Assembly: GCA_001596135.1 (NCBI GenBank)
Contig: CP014773.1
Location: 4,154,001 to 4,218,000 of the forward strand
Reading direction: 5' to 3'
Length of the DNA: 64,000 nucleotides
Source of the DNA: Mucilaginibacter sp. PAMC 26640
GTDB lineage: Bacteria > Bacteroidota > Bacteroidia > Sphingobacteriales > Sphingobacteriaceae
The notes under the pieces are model-generated. The model searched no databases, was not told the DNA's origin, and saw only the letters and a program-made list of their open reading frames with translations. The position numbers were made by a program, and so were the translations under genes. Positions 26,828-36,037 of this stretch are shown one piece after another. Every line of letters begins with the position of its first letter. Position 1 is the stretch's first letter.

Positions 26828-27577
26828 ATGGTAAATTTAGAAGTTTGCGCAAATTCTGTAACATCTGCTTTGGCCGCGCAGGAAGGCGGAGCGGTTCGGG
26901 TAGAACTCTGTGAAAATTTAGCAGAGGGTGGTACTACCCCATCTTATGGTCAACTGTTACTTACCCGCAAATTGCTGCACATCCAGGTGAATGTACTTAT
27001 TCGCCCAAGGAGCGGCGATTTCCTTTATACTGATCTGGAGTTTGAAGTAATTAAAGCCGACATAAGTAACTGTATAGAAGCGGGTTGCGATGGTATCGTT
27101 ATAGGCATACTTAATACTGACGGCACCATTGATAAACCACGCTGTACTGAACTTGTGCGTATGGCCAAACAATTTGGACTAAGCGTTACCTTTCACAGGG
27201 CCTTCGATATGTGTGCGGATCTGTTTCAATCGCTGGAAGACGTAATTGAACTGGGCTGCGACCGCATTCTGACCTCAGGTGGCAAAAGCACTGCCATGGA
27301 AGGTGTTAACATTATCAGGCACCTGGTAGAACAAGCCGCCGGACGAATATCCATTATGCCTGGCAGTGGCATTAATGACCATAACGTGGCTGACCTGGTA
27401 AATTATACCGGTGTAACCGAAGTGCATTCTTCAGCACGCATCCAGGTGCCCGGCAAAATGGAATACAAAAACGACCATATTTTATTAAGCAACGGATTTA
27501 CCGATGAGTTTGGCGTTGACGTGACTAGTGTAGAGTTGGTTAAGCGTGTGGTTGAAGCGGCTAATAGCACTTCTTAG
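26828..27577 (+). CDS. cutC: CutC-family TIM-barrel protein
   Basis: 249 residues. The family signature is complete: LEVCANSVTSALAAQEGGAVRVELC at the start, GGTTPS, NVLIRPRSGDFLY, GCDGIVIGIL, TFHRAFDM, LTSGGKSTAMEG and IMPGSGI. CutC was first linked to copper tolerance in E. coli, though later work questions a direct role. In Bacteroidota it often sits beside glycosylasparaginase, as here, which suggests a carbohydrate or glycopeptide connection (inference). Confidence 0.9.
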   Translation: MVNLEVCANSVTSALAAQEGGAVRVELCENLAEGGTTPSYGQLLLTRKLLHIQVNVLIRPRSGDFLYTDLEFEVIKADISNCIEAGCDGIVIGILNTDGTIDKPRCTELVRMAKQFGLSVTFHRAFDMCADLFQSLEDVIELGCDRILTSGGKSTAMEGVNIIRHLVEQAAGRISIMPGSGINDHNVADLVNYTGVTEVHSSARIQVPGKMEYKNDHILLSNGFTDEFGVDVTSVELVKRVVEAANSTS

Positions 27578-27603
27578 AAAAATTAGTATTTTATTTATCT
27601 AGC

Positions 27604-28101
27604 ATGTTACCTGTCAAAAATTTTGCTTACAGTAAATTTTCGGTATATGCCGTATCTGTCTTTTCTCTAGTTGGCTTTTTTCTTTTTTTCGCTGTAAATT
27701 ATACCGACGGAGTGCGGGACTTTAGTGTTTTGAATGTATTACTTGGTTTATTAGGCGCATGTTTAATTACACGTTATCTTGCCAGAGTCCTTATTCCAAC
27801 CATCGCAGGTAAAAGCGCCTTAATTCTTGATGAAGAAAAATTATACTATAGGGTTAGCAACAAAACTGTTTATTGGGGTGATGTAACCTTCATTGCAGAA
27901 CGTGGCCTTTCAAGCGGCAGGGGCACATACATTGCCTTCGAATTGTTAGACACCAATAGAGAGATCCACATCACTTTAAATTTCTTGAATTCCGAAGACG
28001 ACCTGGTGTATAACACGATACTGGATTATTTTGAACAGTCACTTATTATTGACGGGCAACTCGGATACACCGAGCGAAAAAGGACAGCGAAAGCGGATTA
28101 A
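27604..28101 (+). CDS. Hypothetical protein with two N-terminal membrane helices
   Basis: 165 residues. Two hydrophobic helices at about 14-32 and 44-66 are followed by a soluble domain (ALILDEEKLYYRVSNKTVYWGDVTFIAE) that looks like the PH-like tail of small bacterial membrane proteins of the STM3941 type. The start is 26 bases after the cutC stop, so it may be cotranscribed. I do not recognise a specific function. Confidence 0.65.
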   Translation: MLPVKNFAYSKFSVYAVSVFSLVGFFLFFAVNYTDGVRDFSVLNVLLGLLGACLITRYLARVLIPTIAGKSALILDEEKLYYRVSNKTVYWGDVTFIAERGLSSGRGTYIAFELLDTNREIHITLNFLNSEDDLVYNTILDYFEQSLIIDGQLGYTERKRTAKAD

Positions 28102-28149
28102 TTCGCCTTTTAATTCATTTTGGAAAACGTTAAATTAGGTTGGATTATC

Positions 28150-30963
28150 CTAAAAAATACTCACTGGCAACACCAGCTCTATCCTATTCTTTCCATTACC
28201 ACCAAACAGGTCGGGGTCCATCAGGTAAGTATACCGGATACCAAAAGATATCGAGCCTTGGTTAAACAACTTCCCATCAAAAAATACAGCTGCACCTGCA
28301 GAGCGAAAATCAGCTTTGAAAGGTTTGTTATTCAGCAGGAAACTGCCATCGGTAGCGTGGGTATGATCATAAAAAAAATAACCACGCACACGCAGCAGGT
28401 AGGCCAAATTAGCGAAGCCTGCATCCGGGTAAGCTATCGGGAAGTGATAGCTCGCGCTTGCTTTGGTCATGTGATCCAGGCTTTCGGCAGAATAACCTTT
28501 GGAGAAAGGAAAATCGTTAGAAAATCCGATCCCGTTATCCTGCCCTTTTTGCTGATAAGCGCCGCTGATCACCAAACTATGGTTGATCCCTATTCCGGGA
28601 AAGTATAAGGATCCTGTCGCCAGAAATTGCCTGGCATTTAACCCTCCGATAGCGGATTTATAGTTCAGGCGGATGTTTTGTGCAAAGCGAGGATTAATAT
28701 TCTTTTTGGCCTGCTGAATCTGATTGCTGAACTCAATAAAGTTATTGAGGTAGGTATAGTGCTTATCTTTAAACAAATTGCTATACGCTTGTTGAAACCT
28801 GCTTTCGCTATAGTAAACATCACTACCAAAGTTGAGGTAGGTGTAGGTTTTGCCAGCGGTAAAATCAAGCGGAACCGCCAGCCCTCCGTGCAGGTCGGTT
28901 TCATTGTAATAGATGTTGTTGCCTTTATAGAAACTCCGCCTATCGAACGTGTAATTAGCACCTGCTGATAGATAAGGAAATAATGCCCCGTAAATTCCGG
29001 TATAACCAATCCTTTTATAACCCTCATTACGATTGTAATTGAAGGAGAGCCGCGATTCAAAAGTATTCAACACGTTTTGCCCTGCCAGCTCTAATGCATA
29101 GTTTGGGTCGTTAATCGTAGGGAAAATACTATGGAAATTGAACAGGCCATGCGCTTTGCTGTACTTAGTTGCCGCAATTGGCACAGTTGGTGCCGATGAC
29201 AATAGATTTGCGGCAGAATCCGATTTTAAAATAGCTATTCCCAAGTCAGATAAGGGTACGGCTAGATTAGTGGTCATTATCCTTGGCGTTTGTGTATTGA
29301 TACGGCTTATCTCATTTAGGCGAAAACCATAAGCAGTTGGTGTAACCCATGCTATTTTTTGAGCACTAACCGCAGGCTCGTAAAATCCTAAAGATTCGTT
29401 TTGCGCTGCCTCCCGGATCTCTGACACGCCCACATCAGCCCTGAACGTAAAAAGCCGGTCCTTGCCGTTGTCTGTTTTGGTAAAATAAATAGTATGATCG
29501 TATACCTGTAAAAAGCCTATGGGCTGATAACCCGATTCTACTAGGTAGCGCACTTTGCCAGAAGTTATATTAATGGCATACAGCGCCATCTTTCCATCAC
29601 CTGCCCGTACGGCTGATACTACTTCTGTCTCGCTGTAAAACCTTGGGAAAGTGAAAAAAACATGATTTAAATTTGGAATTACGGCGATCACCTTTCCGCT
29701 AAACGCATCCAACACATGCAATTCGCTTTTCCCTGAGGGAGATACCTGTACAGCTACAATGGTTTTACCATCATGGCTAAAAGAAGGTGAAAAATATTTG
29801 GCCTTGTGCGTAATGCGGTGCGATTTACCGGTTTGCACATCCATTACTACCAATTCATTAAAGTTACGGTAGCCCCATCGCGGGTCGGTCCCGTAAGCGG
29901 CGTAAACTACCTTGCCATTGTTATAGCTAAAATAACTATCGGTAGTGATACCCTGAGCGCTGATCACCCGCTCAGTACTACCTGTTCGGGTGACAAATTT
30001 AGGGATCTCATTGTAGGTAGTTTTGAGGTAGATCAGCGTACTGTCGTTGATGTAGGCCGGGTATTCTTCGTTAGCAATAAAGTGCTGGAGTTTGTTAGCG
30101 CCAGTGAGCGGCTGGTCATTTTTAAATTCCGCCTTAAAATGATCAAATGCGTGAGTGCGAAAGGTTTTAAAATTTAAACCGGCGTACTTTTTAACAGCAT
30201 TTTGAAAGGGATATAAGCCCGTTTTGTAAGCGGCGGCGTCATGCGTAACATTTCTCCAAAAGGTATTACCATACTTTTCACGGCCATAGGCAACCATCAT
30301 GTAACCCAGCGAGTAATGATCGGGGATATAATCCTGGTACGATCCATTCCTGAGTTTCATCCAACTATAGCTTTTGCCGGCAGCCCAAAGTGCCCTGAAG
30401 CCATTATAAAAGTATGGTAAGCGCCCTCTGCCCTGCTGGCTTACCAGCGTTTCATTATACACGGCATCACCTTCAAAAAACCAGTTTGGTATTGCAAGGT
30501 CATTCCCAAGTGCTTGTCCCCCTTCGCCAAAAACCACCCGCAAAGCATGCGAAAGCCCTACATTGAAGTTATTATATTGCTGCACATGCCGGAACTCGTG
30601 GATGGCGAGTTGTGCCGGCCAGTTAAGGCTGCCCAGCTCAAAACTATTTTGCGAGGGTGTTAAATAAAACTCGCTCCTGAAGGGTGCCAAACCCACATAA
30701 GCATTAGAAATAGTGGTTTGGTTTTGCAGTACAATACTGATCTGATTTTGTTTATATCCTATGGTATTGCTGATTTGCGGATTGATGTATTGAATGATAT
30801 TAGCCACCCGCATCGCCGCCGTATCCATTCCCTGTGGAAAGATGATCTTTGTAGCCGGGGTGTTTACCTGCTGCCATTTAACAGATGGCGGATTGCCGCC
30901 AAACTGCTGCGCGGAGGCTGAACTAACTGCGAAAAACAGCATTGGGAAAAGCAGGCGTTTCAT
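28150..30963 (-). CDS. Exported gluzincin-like/TolB-propeller/beta-barrel protein
   Basis: 937 residues with a Sec signal peptide (cleavage near SASAQ, residue 19). A metallopeptidase-like domain has HEFRH at 122-126 and Glu164 in WFFEGDA, matching the HExxH...E zinc-site pattern of MA-type peptidases. A WD40-like/TolB propeller covers about 280-590 (YFSPSFSHDGKTIVAV). The C-terminal ~330 residues alternate aromatic beta strands and end in SIF, suggesting an outer-membrane barrel. It would be a peptidase or sensor displayed at the outer membrane. No partner genes are evident. Confidence 0.75.
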   Translation of the reverse strand: MKRLLFPMLFFAVSSASAQQFGGNPPSVKWQQVNTPATKIIFPQGMDTAAMRVANIIQYINPQISNTIGYKQNQISIVLQNQTTISNAYVGLAPFRSEFYLTPSQNSFELGSLNWPAQLAIHEFRHVQQYNNFNVGLSHALRVVFGEGGQALGNDLAIPNWFFEGDAVYNETLVSQQGRGRLPYFYNGFRALWAAGKSYSWMKLRNGSYQDYIPDHYSLGYMMVAYGREKYGNTFWRNVTHDAAAYKTGLYPFQNAVKKYAGLNFKTFRTHAFDHFKAEFKNDQPLTGANKLQHFIANEEYPAYINDSTLIYLKTTYNEIPKFVTRTGSTERVISAQGITTDSYFSYNNGKVVYAAYGTDPRWGYRNFNELVVMDVQTGKSHRITHKAKYFSPSFSHDGKTIVAVQVSPSGKSELHVLDAFSGKVIAVIPNLNHVFFTFPRFYSETEVVSAVRAGDGKMALYAINITSGKVRYLVESGYQPIGFLQVYDHTIYFTKTDNGKDRLFTFRADVGVSEIREAAQNESLGFYEPAVSAQKIAWVTPTAYGFRLNEISRINTQTPRIMTTNLAVPLSDLGIAILKSDSAANLLSSAPTVPIAATKYSKAHGLFNFHSIFPTINDPNYALELAGQNVLNTFESRLSFNYNRNEGYKRIGYTGIYGALFPYLSAGANYTFDRRSFYKGNNIYYNETDLHGGLAVPLDFTAGKTYTYLNFGSDVYYSESRFQQAYSNLFKDKHYTYLNNFIEFSNQIQQAKKNINPRFAQNIRLNYKSAIGGLNARQFLATGSLYFPGIGINHSLVISGAYQQKGQDNGIGFSNDFPFSKGYSAESLDHMTKASASYHFPIAYPDAGFANLAYLLRVRGYFFYDHTHATDGSFLLNNKPFKADFRSAGAAVFFDGKLFNQGSISFGIRYTYLMDPDLFGGNGKNRIELVLPVSIF

Positions 30964-31125
30964 AGGGCTGAAAGTAGCTAATCTGGATCAGAATTTACAG
31001 ATTTATAAAACTAACCAGCTAATTAAGCAACCACTATAACCTGAAAATACTTCAATTCTGCAAATTCTGAGGCTGACGACCCCGTAAATTCTGATTCAAA
31101 TGACATTCGCCTATCCAAATCTGTT

Positions 31126-31133
31126 TACATTTG
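31126..31133 (+). promoter_or_regulatory. -7 element TACATTTG upstream of the Hsp70 gene
   Basis: An exact TAnnTTTG match 18 bases before the ATG at 31152. No heat-shock CIRCE-type inverted repeat was seen nearby. Confidence 0.45.
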
Positions 31134-31151
31134 CGCTTTGTTAAAAATACC

Positions 31152-33008
31152 ATGGCTAAAGTTTCTATCAACCTGGCAACAGGCTCTATACAAAAAGAAG
31201 ATATTATTGTAGGCATCGACTTAGGTACCACCAACTCTCTTGTTGCTTTTATCGATCCGGACAAAAACCCTAAAGTGATTAACGATACCGGTAAAGGCGT
31301 TTTGGTGCCATCAGTTGTGCATTTTGGTGCGAGCGGTGATATTAAGGTTGGGAACGAAGCCAGGGAATTTTTAACAACCGACCCACAGAATACAATTTTT
31401 TCGGTTAAGCGCCTGTTGGGCAGATCATATGCTGATGTAAAAAATTATCAGAATTTCTTCTCTTACAAGATCATCGATGATGACAGTGAAAGCCTGGTAA
31501 AGATAAAGGTTGGCGAAAAGTTCTTTACCCCTATCGAACTATCGGGGATGATATTAAAGGAATTGAAAGAACGTGCGGAGCACGCGCTGAAAACGCCGGT
31601 TAACCGAGCAGTGATCACCGTTCCGGCCTACTTTAATGATTCGCAGCGCCAGGCCACGCGGGATGCGGGTAAACTGGCCGGATTGGATGTTTTGCGTATC
31701 GTTAACGAGCCTACTGCTGCAAGTTTGGCTTACGGCATCGGTTTAAATCCTGACGACACCAAAACGGTAGCGGTTTATGATCTTGGTGGAGGAACATTTG
31801 ACGTGTCAATCCTGCAGATCCAAAATGGGATCTTCGAAGTATTATCAACAAACGGCGATACCTTCTTAGGCGGTGACGATTTTGACCGTGCCATAGCTGA
31901 TTACTGGATAGAAAAAAACAATATTGATAAAGCGCAGCTGGCCGAAAACCGCGAGCTAACGCAACAACTTCGCTTAAAAGCAGAAGAGGCAAAAAAGGCA
32001 TTTGCACACCAAAGCATTTTTAATGAACAGATAGGTAATATCCATTGCACTATCGATCGCAATACTTTTGAAGCGCTGATATTGCCGAAAGTACAGCAAA
32101 CTATAACTGCCTGCCAAAACGCATTAAAAGATGCTAAACTGAGCGTTACCGAAATCGATGAAGTGATTATGGTGGGTGGCAGTACCCGCACAGCATTGGT
32201 TAAAAAGATGGTGGCTGATTTTTTTGGCAGACCAGTGCACGATAATGTAAACCCGGATGAAGTGGTGGCTCTTGGAGCCGCTATTCAGGCAGATGTTTTA
32301 GCTGGTAACCGCAGCGATATTTTACTGCTGGACGTTACCCCGCTATCCTTAGGCATTGAAACCATGGGCGGGCTAATGGACACTATCATTCCCCGTAATT
32401 CGAAGATCCCAACCAAAGCCGGCAGGCAATATACTACCAGTAAAGACGGGCAGGTAAATATGAAAATAGCTGTTTACCAAGGTGAGCGCGACCTGATTAA
32501 AGAAAACCGTAAGCTGGCCGAATTTGAATTAAAGGGTATCCCTGCCATGCCTGCAGGTTTCCCCAAAGTGGATATTAATTTTATCCTTAATGCAGATGGC
32601 ATCCTGAAAATTCAGGCGATTGAGCTGCGCAGCGGTGTAAAACAGGAAGTAGAAGTAAAACCGGCTTATGGTATAAATGACGACCTGGTAGAAAAAATGC
32701 TGATGGACAGCATTACTAACGCTAAAGACGATGTTGCTGCCCGCATGCTGATTGAAGCCAAAACGGAAGGTGAACAAATGGTTTATACTGTAGAACGCTT
32801 TATTGAAAAGAACGGCCAGTTGTTAACCGCTGACGAAGTAACCGCAACAGAACAATACGTTACAAACTTAAAGGTATCCCTGGGCACCGAAGATAAAGAC
32901 CAGATCCACGCTAAGATTGATGAGTTGAATGACTTTACCCGCCCCTTTGCAGAGCGGGTGATGGATGTGGCGATCGGTGCGGCGATGAAGGGTAAAAGCG
33001 TAGACTAA
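31152..33008 (+). CDS. hscA: Hsp70-family chaperone, HscA-like
   Basis: 618 residues from the ATG at 31152 (an upstream TTG at 31131 lies within the promoter). The actin-like ATPase domain has GIDLGTTNSLVAF near 22-34, AVYDLGGGTFDVSILQ and VGGSTRTALVKKMV. The substrate-binding domain starts near 385 and the C-terminal helical lid is shortened. The N-terminal ~20 residues before the first strand (MAKVSINLATGSIQKEDI) resemble HscA, the chaperone for Fe-S cluster transfer from IscU, more than DnaK. No isc genes are adjacent, so the subfamily is not certain. Confidence 0.85.
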   Translation: MAKVSINLATGSIQKEDIIVGIDLGTTNSLVAFIDPDKNPKVINDTGKGVLVPSVVHFGASGDIKVGNEAREFLTTDPQNTIFSVKRLLGRSYADVKNYQNFFSYKIIDDDSESLVKIKVGEKFFTPIELSGMILKELKERAEHALKTPVNRAVITVPAYFNDSQRQATRDAGKLAGLDVLRIVNEPTAASLAYGIGLNPDDTKTVAVYDLGGGTFDVSILQIQNGIFEVLSTNGDTFLGGDDFDRAIADYWIEKNNIDKAQLAENRELTQQLRLKAEEAKKAFAHQSIFNEQIGNIHCTIDRNTFEALILPKVQQTITACQNALKDAKLSVTEIDEVIMVGGSTRTALVKKMVADFFGRPVHDNVNPDEVVALGAAIQADVLAGNRSDILLLDVTPLSLGIETMGGLMDTIIPRNSKIPTKAGRQYTTSKDGQVNMKIAVYQGERDLIKENRKLAEFELKGIPAMPAGFPKVDINFILNADGILKIQAIELRSGVKQEVEVKPAYGINDDLVEKMLMDSITNAKDDVAARMLIEAKTEGEQMVYTVERFIEKNGQLLTADEVTATEQYVTNLKVSLGTEDKDQIHAKIDELNDFTRPFAERVMDVAIGAAMKGKSVD

Positions 33009-33320
33009 AGGTAAACCGGCCTTTAATGGATATTTTCGATTCCTTGTATGATTTGCTGCTATTTTTTTAATTAGATCGTAATTTCGCTTTCAATAAACGG
33101 CCCCACATTAAAGCTATTGAAGATTTGTGACCTCGTTTGCTGTAGAGGAGCCAATCTTTGCCACTCTAGCAATGCTAAAAACAGATCCTTAGCGTATTTA
33201 TCGGCGTGAATAGCTTCCATGCAAATAATGTTTATCGGTGCACGAATAAATTGTCCGATTTAATCGGATTGCGCCCGAATCTCGCATCCATTAAATTACT
33301 TCCAAACCCAAACCGATAAA
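33009..33320. other. Intergenic region between Hsp70 gene and exported protein gene
   Basis: About 310 bases. The only coding potential I can find is the minus-strand 49-codon frame listed separately. I saw no terminator hairpin after the Hsp70 stop and no clear promoter. Confidence 0.4.
33071..33220 (-). CDS. Possible small ORF or gene remnant (49 aa)
   Basis: ATG at 33220 to TAA at 33071. The predicted peptide begins MEAIHADKYAKDLF and ends GPFIESEITI, with a leucine-rich amphipathic middle. The frame stays open for about 14 codons upstream without another start (…APINIIC), so it may be the tail of a decayed gene. Not recognised; weak support. Confidence 0.25.
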   Translation of the reverse strand: MEAIHADKYAKDLFLALLEWQRLAPLQQTRSQIFNSFNVGPFIESEITI

Positions 33321-34322
33321 TTGCGTTATTTGTACCAAACAACAACCGCTATTTTGAAAAAATTTTTCTCTCTCCTACTTTTGGCACTTGCTATTACTTC
33401 TGCTTCTGCACAAACCACTCCACCAGACAGTACTTTAAAAACCACACTTGACACTGCACGCTACGATTCTTTAATGGTCAGGATGGCCAATGGCGATAAA
33501 CGCTGGCCGGTTAAAAAATCTCCTTATCCCATGCCGGGTGCTATCCTTCCTTTCAAAAGGATTGTTGCTTACTACGGTAATATGTATTCTAAAAACATGG
33601 GCGTGCTGGGCCAGTATGAACCAACTGAAATGCGCAAACGGTTAATGGCCGAAGTAAAAGAATGGGCAGCAGCTGATCCGGCTACACCGGTTATACCTGC
33701 TTTGCACTATATCTGCGTCACGGCGCAGGCGGATGCTGGTCGTAATGGACTGCACAGCTTACGCATGCCGTTCAGCCAGATCGATAAAGCGATTGAGATG
33801 GCTAAACCGATCAATGCGCTGGTATTTTTAGATATTCAGGTTGGCTTTAGTACGGTGCAAACAGAGTTGCCCCTATTGGAAAAATATTTGAAGATGCCAA
33901 ACGTTCATTTCGGAATCGATCCCGAATTTTCTATGAAAGAAGGTAGCGTGCCGGGCAAGCGGATAGGCACGTTTGATGCGGCAGATATCAATTACGTTAC
34001 CGGTTATTTAAGCGATCTGTGCAAAAAGTACAACCTGCCTCCGAAAGTATTTGTAGTACACCGCTTTACCAAGCGAATGTTAACGAATTACCAGGATATT
34101 AAATTACGCAGCAATGTACAGTTCGTAATGGATATGGACGGATGGGGCGGCCCGGAATTAAAGAAAGGCACCTACAAGTATTTTGTTCAGGGCGAGCCGG
34201 TACAATTCACCGGCTTTAAGCTGTTTTATAAAAATGATATAAAAAACAAGCCCAACCGTATGCTGACCAAAGAAGAAGTGCTGAATTTGAAACCGGTTCC
34301 GCTGTATATACAATACCAATAA
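33321..34322 (+). CDS. Exported protein of unknown function, TIM-barrel-like
   Basis: 333 residues. No ATG precedes the signal peptide: the candidate starts are TTG at 33321 and TTG at 33354, the latter giving a compact signal sequence (KKFFSLLLLALAITSASA). The mature part reads KRIVAYYGNMYSKNMGVLGQYEP, VHFGIDPEFSMKEG, KVFVVHRFTKRMLTNY and FVMDMDGWGGP. The strand-helix alternation with acidic and His residues at strand ends suggests a glycosidase-like barrel. I do not recognise a named family. It ends 12 bases before a strong terminator. Confidence 0.7.
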   Translation: MRYLYQTTTAILKKFFSLLLLALAITSASAQTTPPDSTLKTTLDTARYDSLMVRMANGDKRWPVKKSPYPMPGAILPFKRIVAYYGNMYSKNMGVLGQYEPTEMRKRLMAEVKEWAAADPATPVIPALHYICVTAQADAGRNGLHSLRMPFSQIDKAIEMAKPINALVFLDIQVGFSTVQTELPLLEKYLKMPNVHFGIDPEFSMKEGSVPGKRIGTFDAADINYVTGYLSDLCKKYNLPPKVFVVHRFTKRMLTNYQDIKLRSNVQFVMDMDGWGGPELKKGTYKYFVQGEPVQFTGFKLFYKNDIKNKPNRMLTKEEVLNLKPVPLYIQYQ

Positions 34323-34333
34323 TATAATAAAAC

Positions 34334-34364
34334 AATAAAAAAGCCCCTATGGGGCTTTTTTATT
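34334..34364 (+). terminator. Intrinsic terminator
   Basis: The 14-bp perfect arms AATAAAAAAGCCCC and GGGGCTTTTTTATT enclose a TAT loop, with a T run in the second arm. It lies just after the exported-protein stop and, being A/T-flanked on both sides, could also stop minus-strand transcription. Confidence 0.85.
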
Positions 34365-34408
34365 GTCTGCAAGTCGAGGCTTTCTCCTTAGAAAGAAATT
34401 AGCCAGGA

Positions 34409-34699
34409 TTATAAATTATCGATCTCAGCTTGTTCTTTCAAAGCCGCAATATTATTTTTATCGCTGAATTCATCAGTTTGGCTGGCAAAATCCTCCAGGA
34501 TAGATGCTATGGTGTCCAGGTTATCGGCAACACGCTGGTGCATATCCGGCATGTCTTTTTCAAGGCGTTTATCACCAAGTTCTATATTGTCTACTTCTAT
34601 TTTCGCTAATTTTTGGATGATCGCCTGTTGGCTGTTCTTCAAATCTTCTAATTCGTGAACTATCTTTTCCATCAGTCCGAATTTCTTTAACTTATCCAT
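34409..34699 (-). CDS. Hypothetical coiled-coil protein
   Basis: 96 residues, highly charged (Asp/Glu/Lys), no membrane segment, predicted almost entirely helical with heptad-like leucine/isoleucine spacing from about 8 to 90. Probably an oligomeric cytoplasmic protein. Its short upstream region faces the TPR protein gene. Function unknown. Confidence 0.65.
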   Translation of the reverse strand: MDKLKKFGLMEKIVHELEDLKNSQQAIIQKLAKIEVDNIELGDKRLEKDMPDMHQRVADNLDTIASILEDFASQTDEFSDKNNIAALKEQAEIDNL

Positions 34700-34792
34700 G
34701 GTATCTGTTTTTAATTGTTTAGATAGATAACCTTCAAAATATAAAATTGTTTAAAATTTGCAATTTTGATTTATAACTAATACTTTAGTTAT

Positions 34793-35920
34793 ATGAAAGC
34801 TACCGTTTATTTCATCCTTTTATGTTGTGCTTGTACAGCTGTATTCGGGCAGGCAAAAGTTGATGAAGCGTTACTGTTGGATTATTATCAGAACCAACGC
34901 TTCGCCGATGCTTCGACCTACCTTAAAACGGTATATACCGAACCTGTAACCGATTTAAAAGCCCTCTCCCAATTGGCCTACACCGCTAATATGGCGGGTA
35001 AACTGCCGGAAGCAGAGGCCTATTATCAACGGATACATGATATTGATTCAACCAAAACCGGCGTATTATTTAGCCTTGGCAGTATTAACCTGCGGCGAGG
35101 CAATCTCCAAAAAGCCGAATTGTACTATAAACAGATAGTGGCCAAAGACACCACAAATTTTGTTGTTTACAAACAGCTGGCGCAAATATGCCAGGACAAA
35201 AATGATATAGCCGGCCATATTGTGTATCTGCAAATGGCCAACAAGCTTAATCCGGCAGAACCGGATGTAGCTGCTGACCTGTCTGCCAGGTACATAGATG
35301 TAAAAATGATTGCACTTGCAGAGCAGGTTTTAACTAAGGCGGTTACGGCCGACCCGGAAAATAGTACACTCCTGGAAAGCCTGATGAAGCTTACCTACGC
35401 ACAAAAAAAGTGGCCCGAAACCATCGAAATCTGCCTTAAGCTGATCAGGAACGGTAATGAGTCTGGCCAGGTTAAAACCAAACTGGGGGTTTCATACTTC
35501 AACCTTAAGAATTATATATGTGGTGCTGAGACCTTTGCAGATATTCCCGATATCTATCAAAGTGAATTTACCTACTACTATGCCGCCATGTGCTACAAGG
35601 CATTAAAAGATCATAAAAACGCTATCGCATTTTTAGAAAAAGCCATTCAAGATGGCATTTCCACCAGCATTGCCTCCTACTACGGAGAAATAGCCGACAG
35701 TAATGAGAAGCTTAAACGAAACAAAACCGCAGTGCGGGCTTATCAGAAGGGATTGCAGTTTGAAGAGAGCCGGATGATCTACTACTCACTGGCCAATTTA
35801 TATGAGACCGGCTTAAGGGACAAGACCAATGCCCGAAAGTATTATAAAAAATACCTGGCTACCAAACCGCCGGAAAAGGAAGCAAAATATATTGCCTACG
35901 CAAAAAGTGTGGTTAAATAG
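34793..35920 (+). CDS. Exported tetratricopeptide-repeat protein
   Basis: 375 residues with a signal peptide (cleavage near VFGQA, residue 20) followed by about eight TPR-like helical pairs: GKLPEAEAYYQRIHDIDS, GNLQKAELYYKQIVAKD, KDHKNAIAFLEKAI, KTNARKYYKKYL. It probably serves as a periplasmic protein-interaction scaffold. No partner can be named from the context. Confidence 0.8.
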   Translation: MKATVYFILLCCACTAVFGQAKVDEALLLDYYQNQRFADASTYLKTVYTEPVTDLKALSQLAYTANMAGKLPEAEAYYQRIHDIDSTKTGVLFSLGSINLRRGNLQKAELYYKQIVAKDTTNFVVYKQLAQICQDKNDIAGHIVYLQMANKLNPAEPDVAADLSARYIDVKMIALAEQVLTKAVTADPENSTLLESLMKLTYAQKKWPETIEICLKLIRNGNESGQVKTKLGVSYFNLKNYICGAETFADIPDIYQSEFTYYYAAMCYKALKDHKNAIAFLEKAIQDGISTSIASYYGEIADSNEKLKRNKTAVRAYQKGLQFEESRMIYYSLANLYETGLRDKTNARKYYKKYLATKPPEKEAKYIAYAKSVVK

Positions 35921-36037
35921 TTACAGACATTTTCATCTTGAATATAGCACTTGTGAGTAACAGCCCCATATAGCTTTTACTAAACCCCTCGTCTCAAAAA
36001 GCTAACAATGGGAGGTAACGAACGCTAAATAACTTAT

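Noticed and set aside
28102..28149. TTAGG...CCTAA hairpin between convergent genes as a terminator
   Set aside because: The stem has only five base pairs and no adjacent T run, too weak to support.
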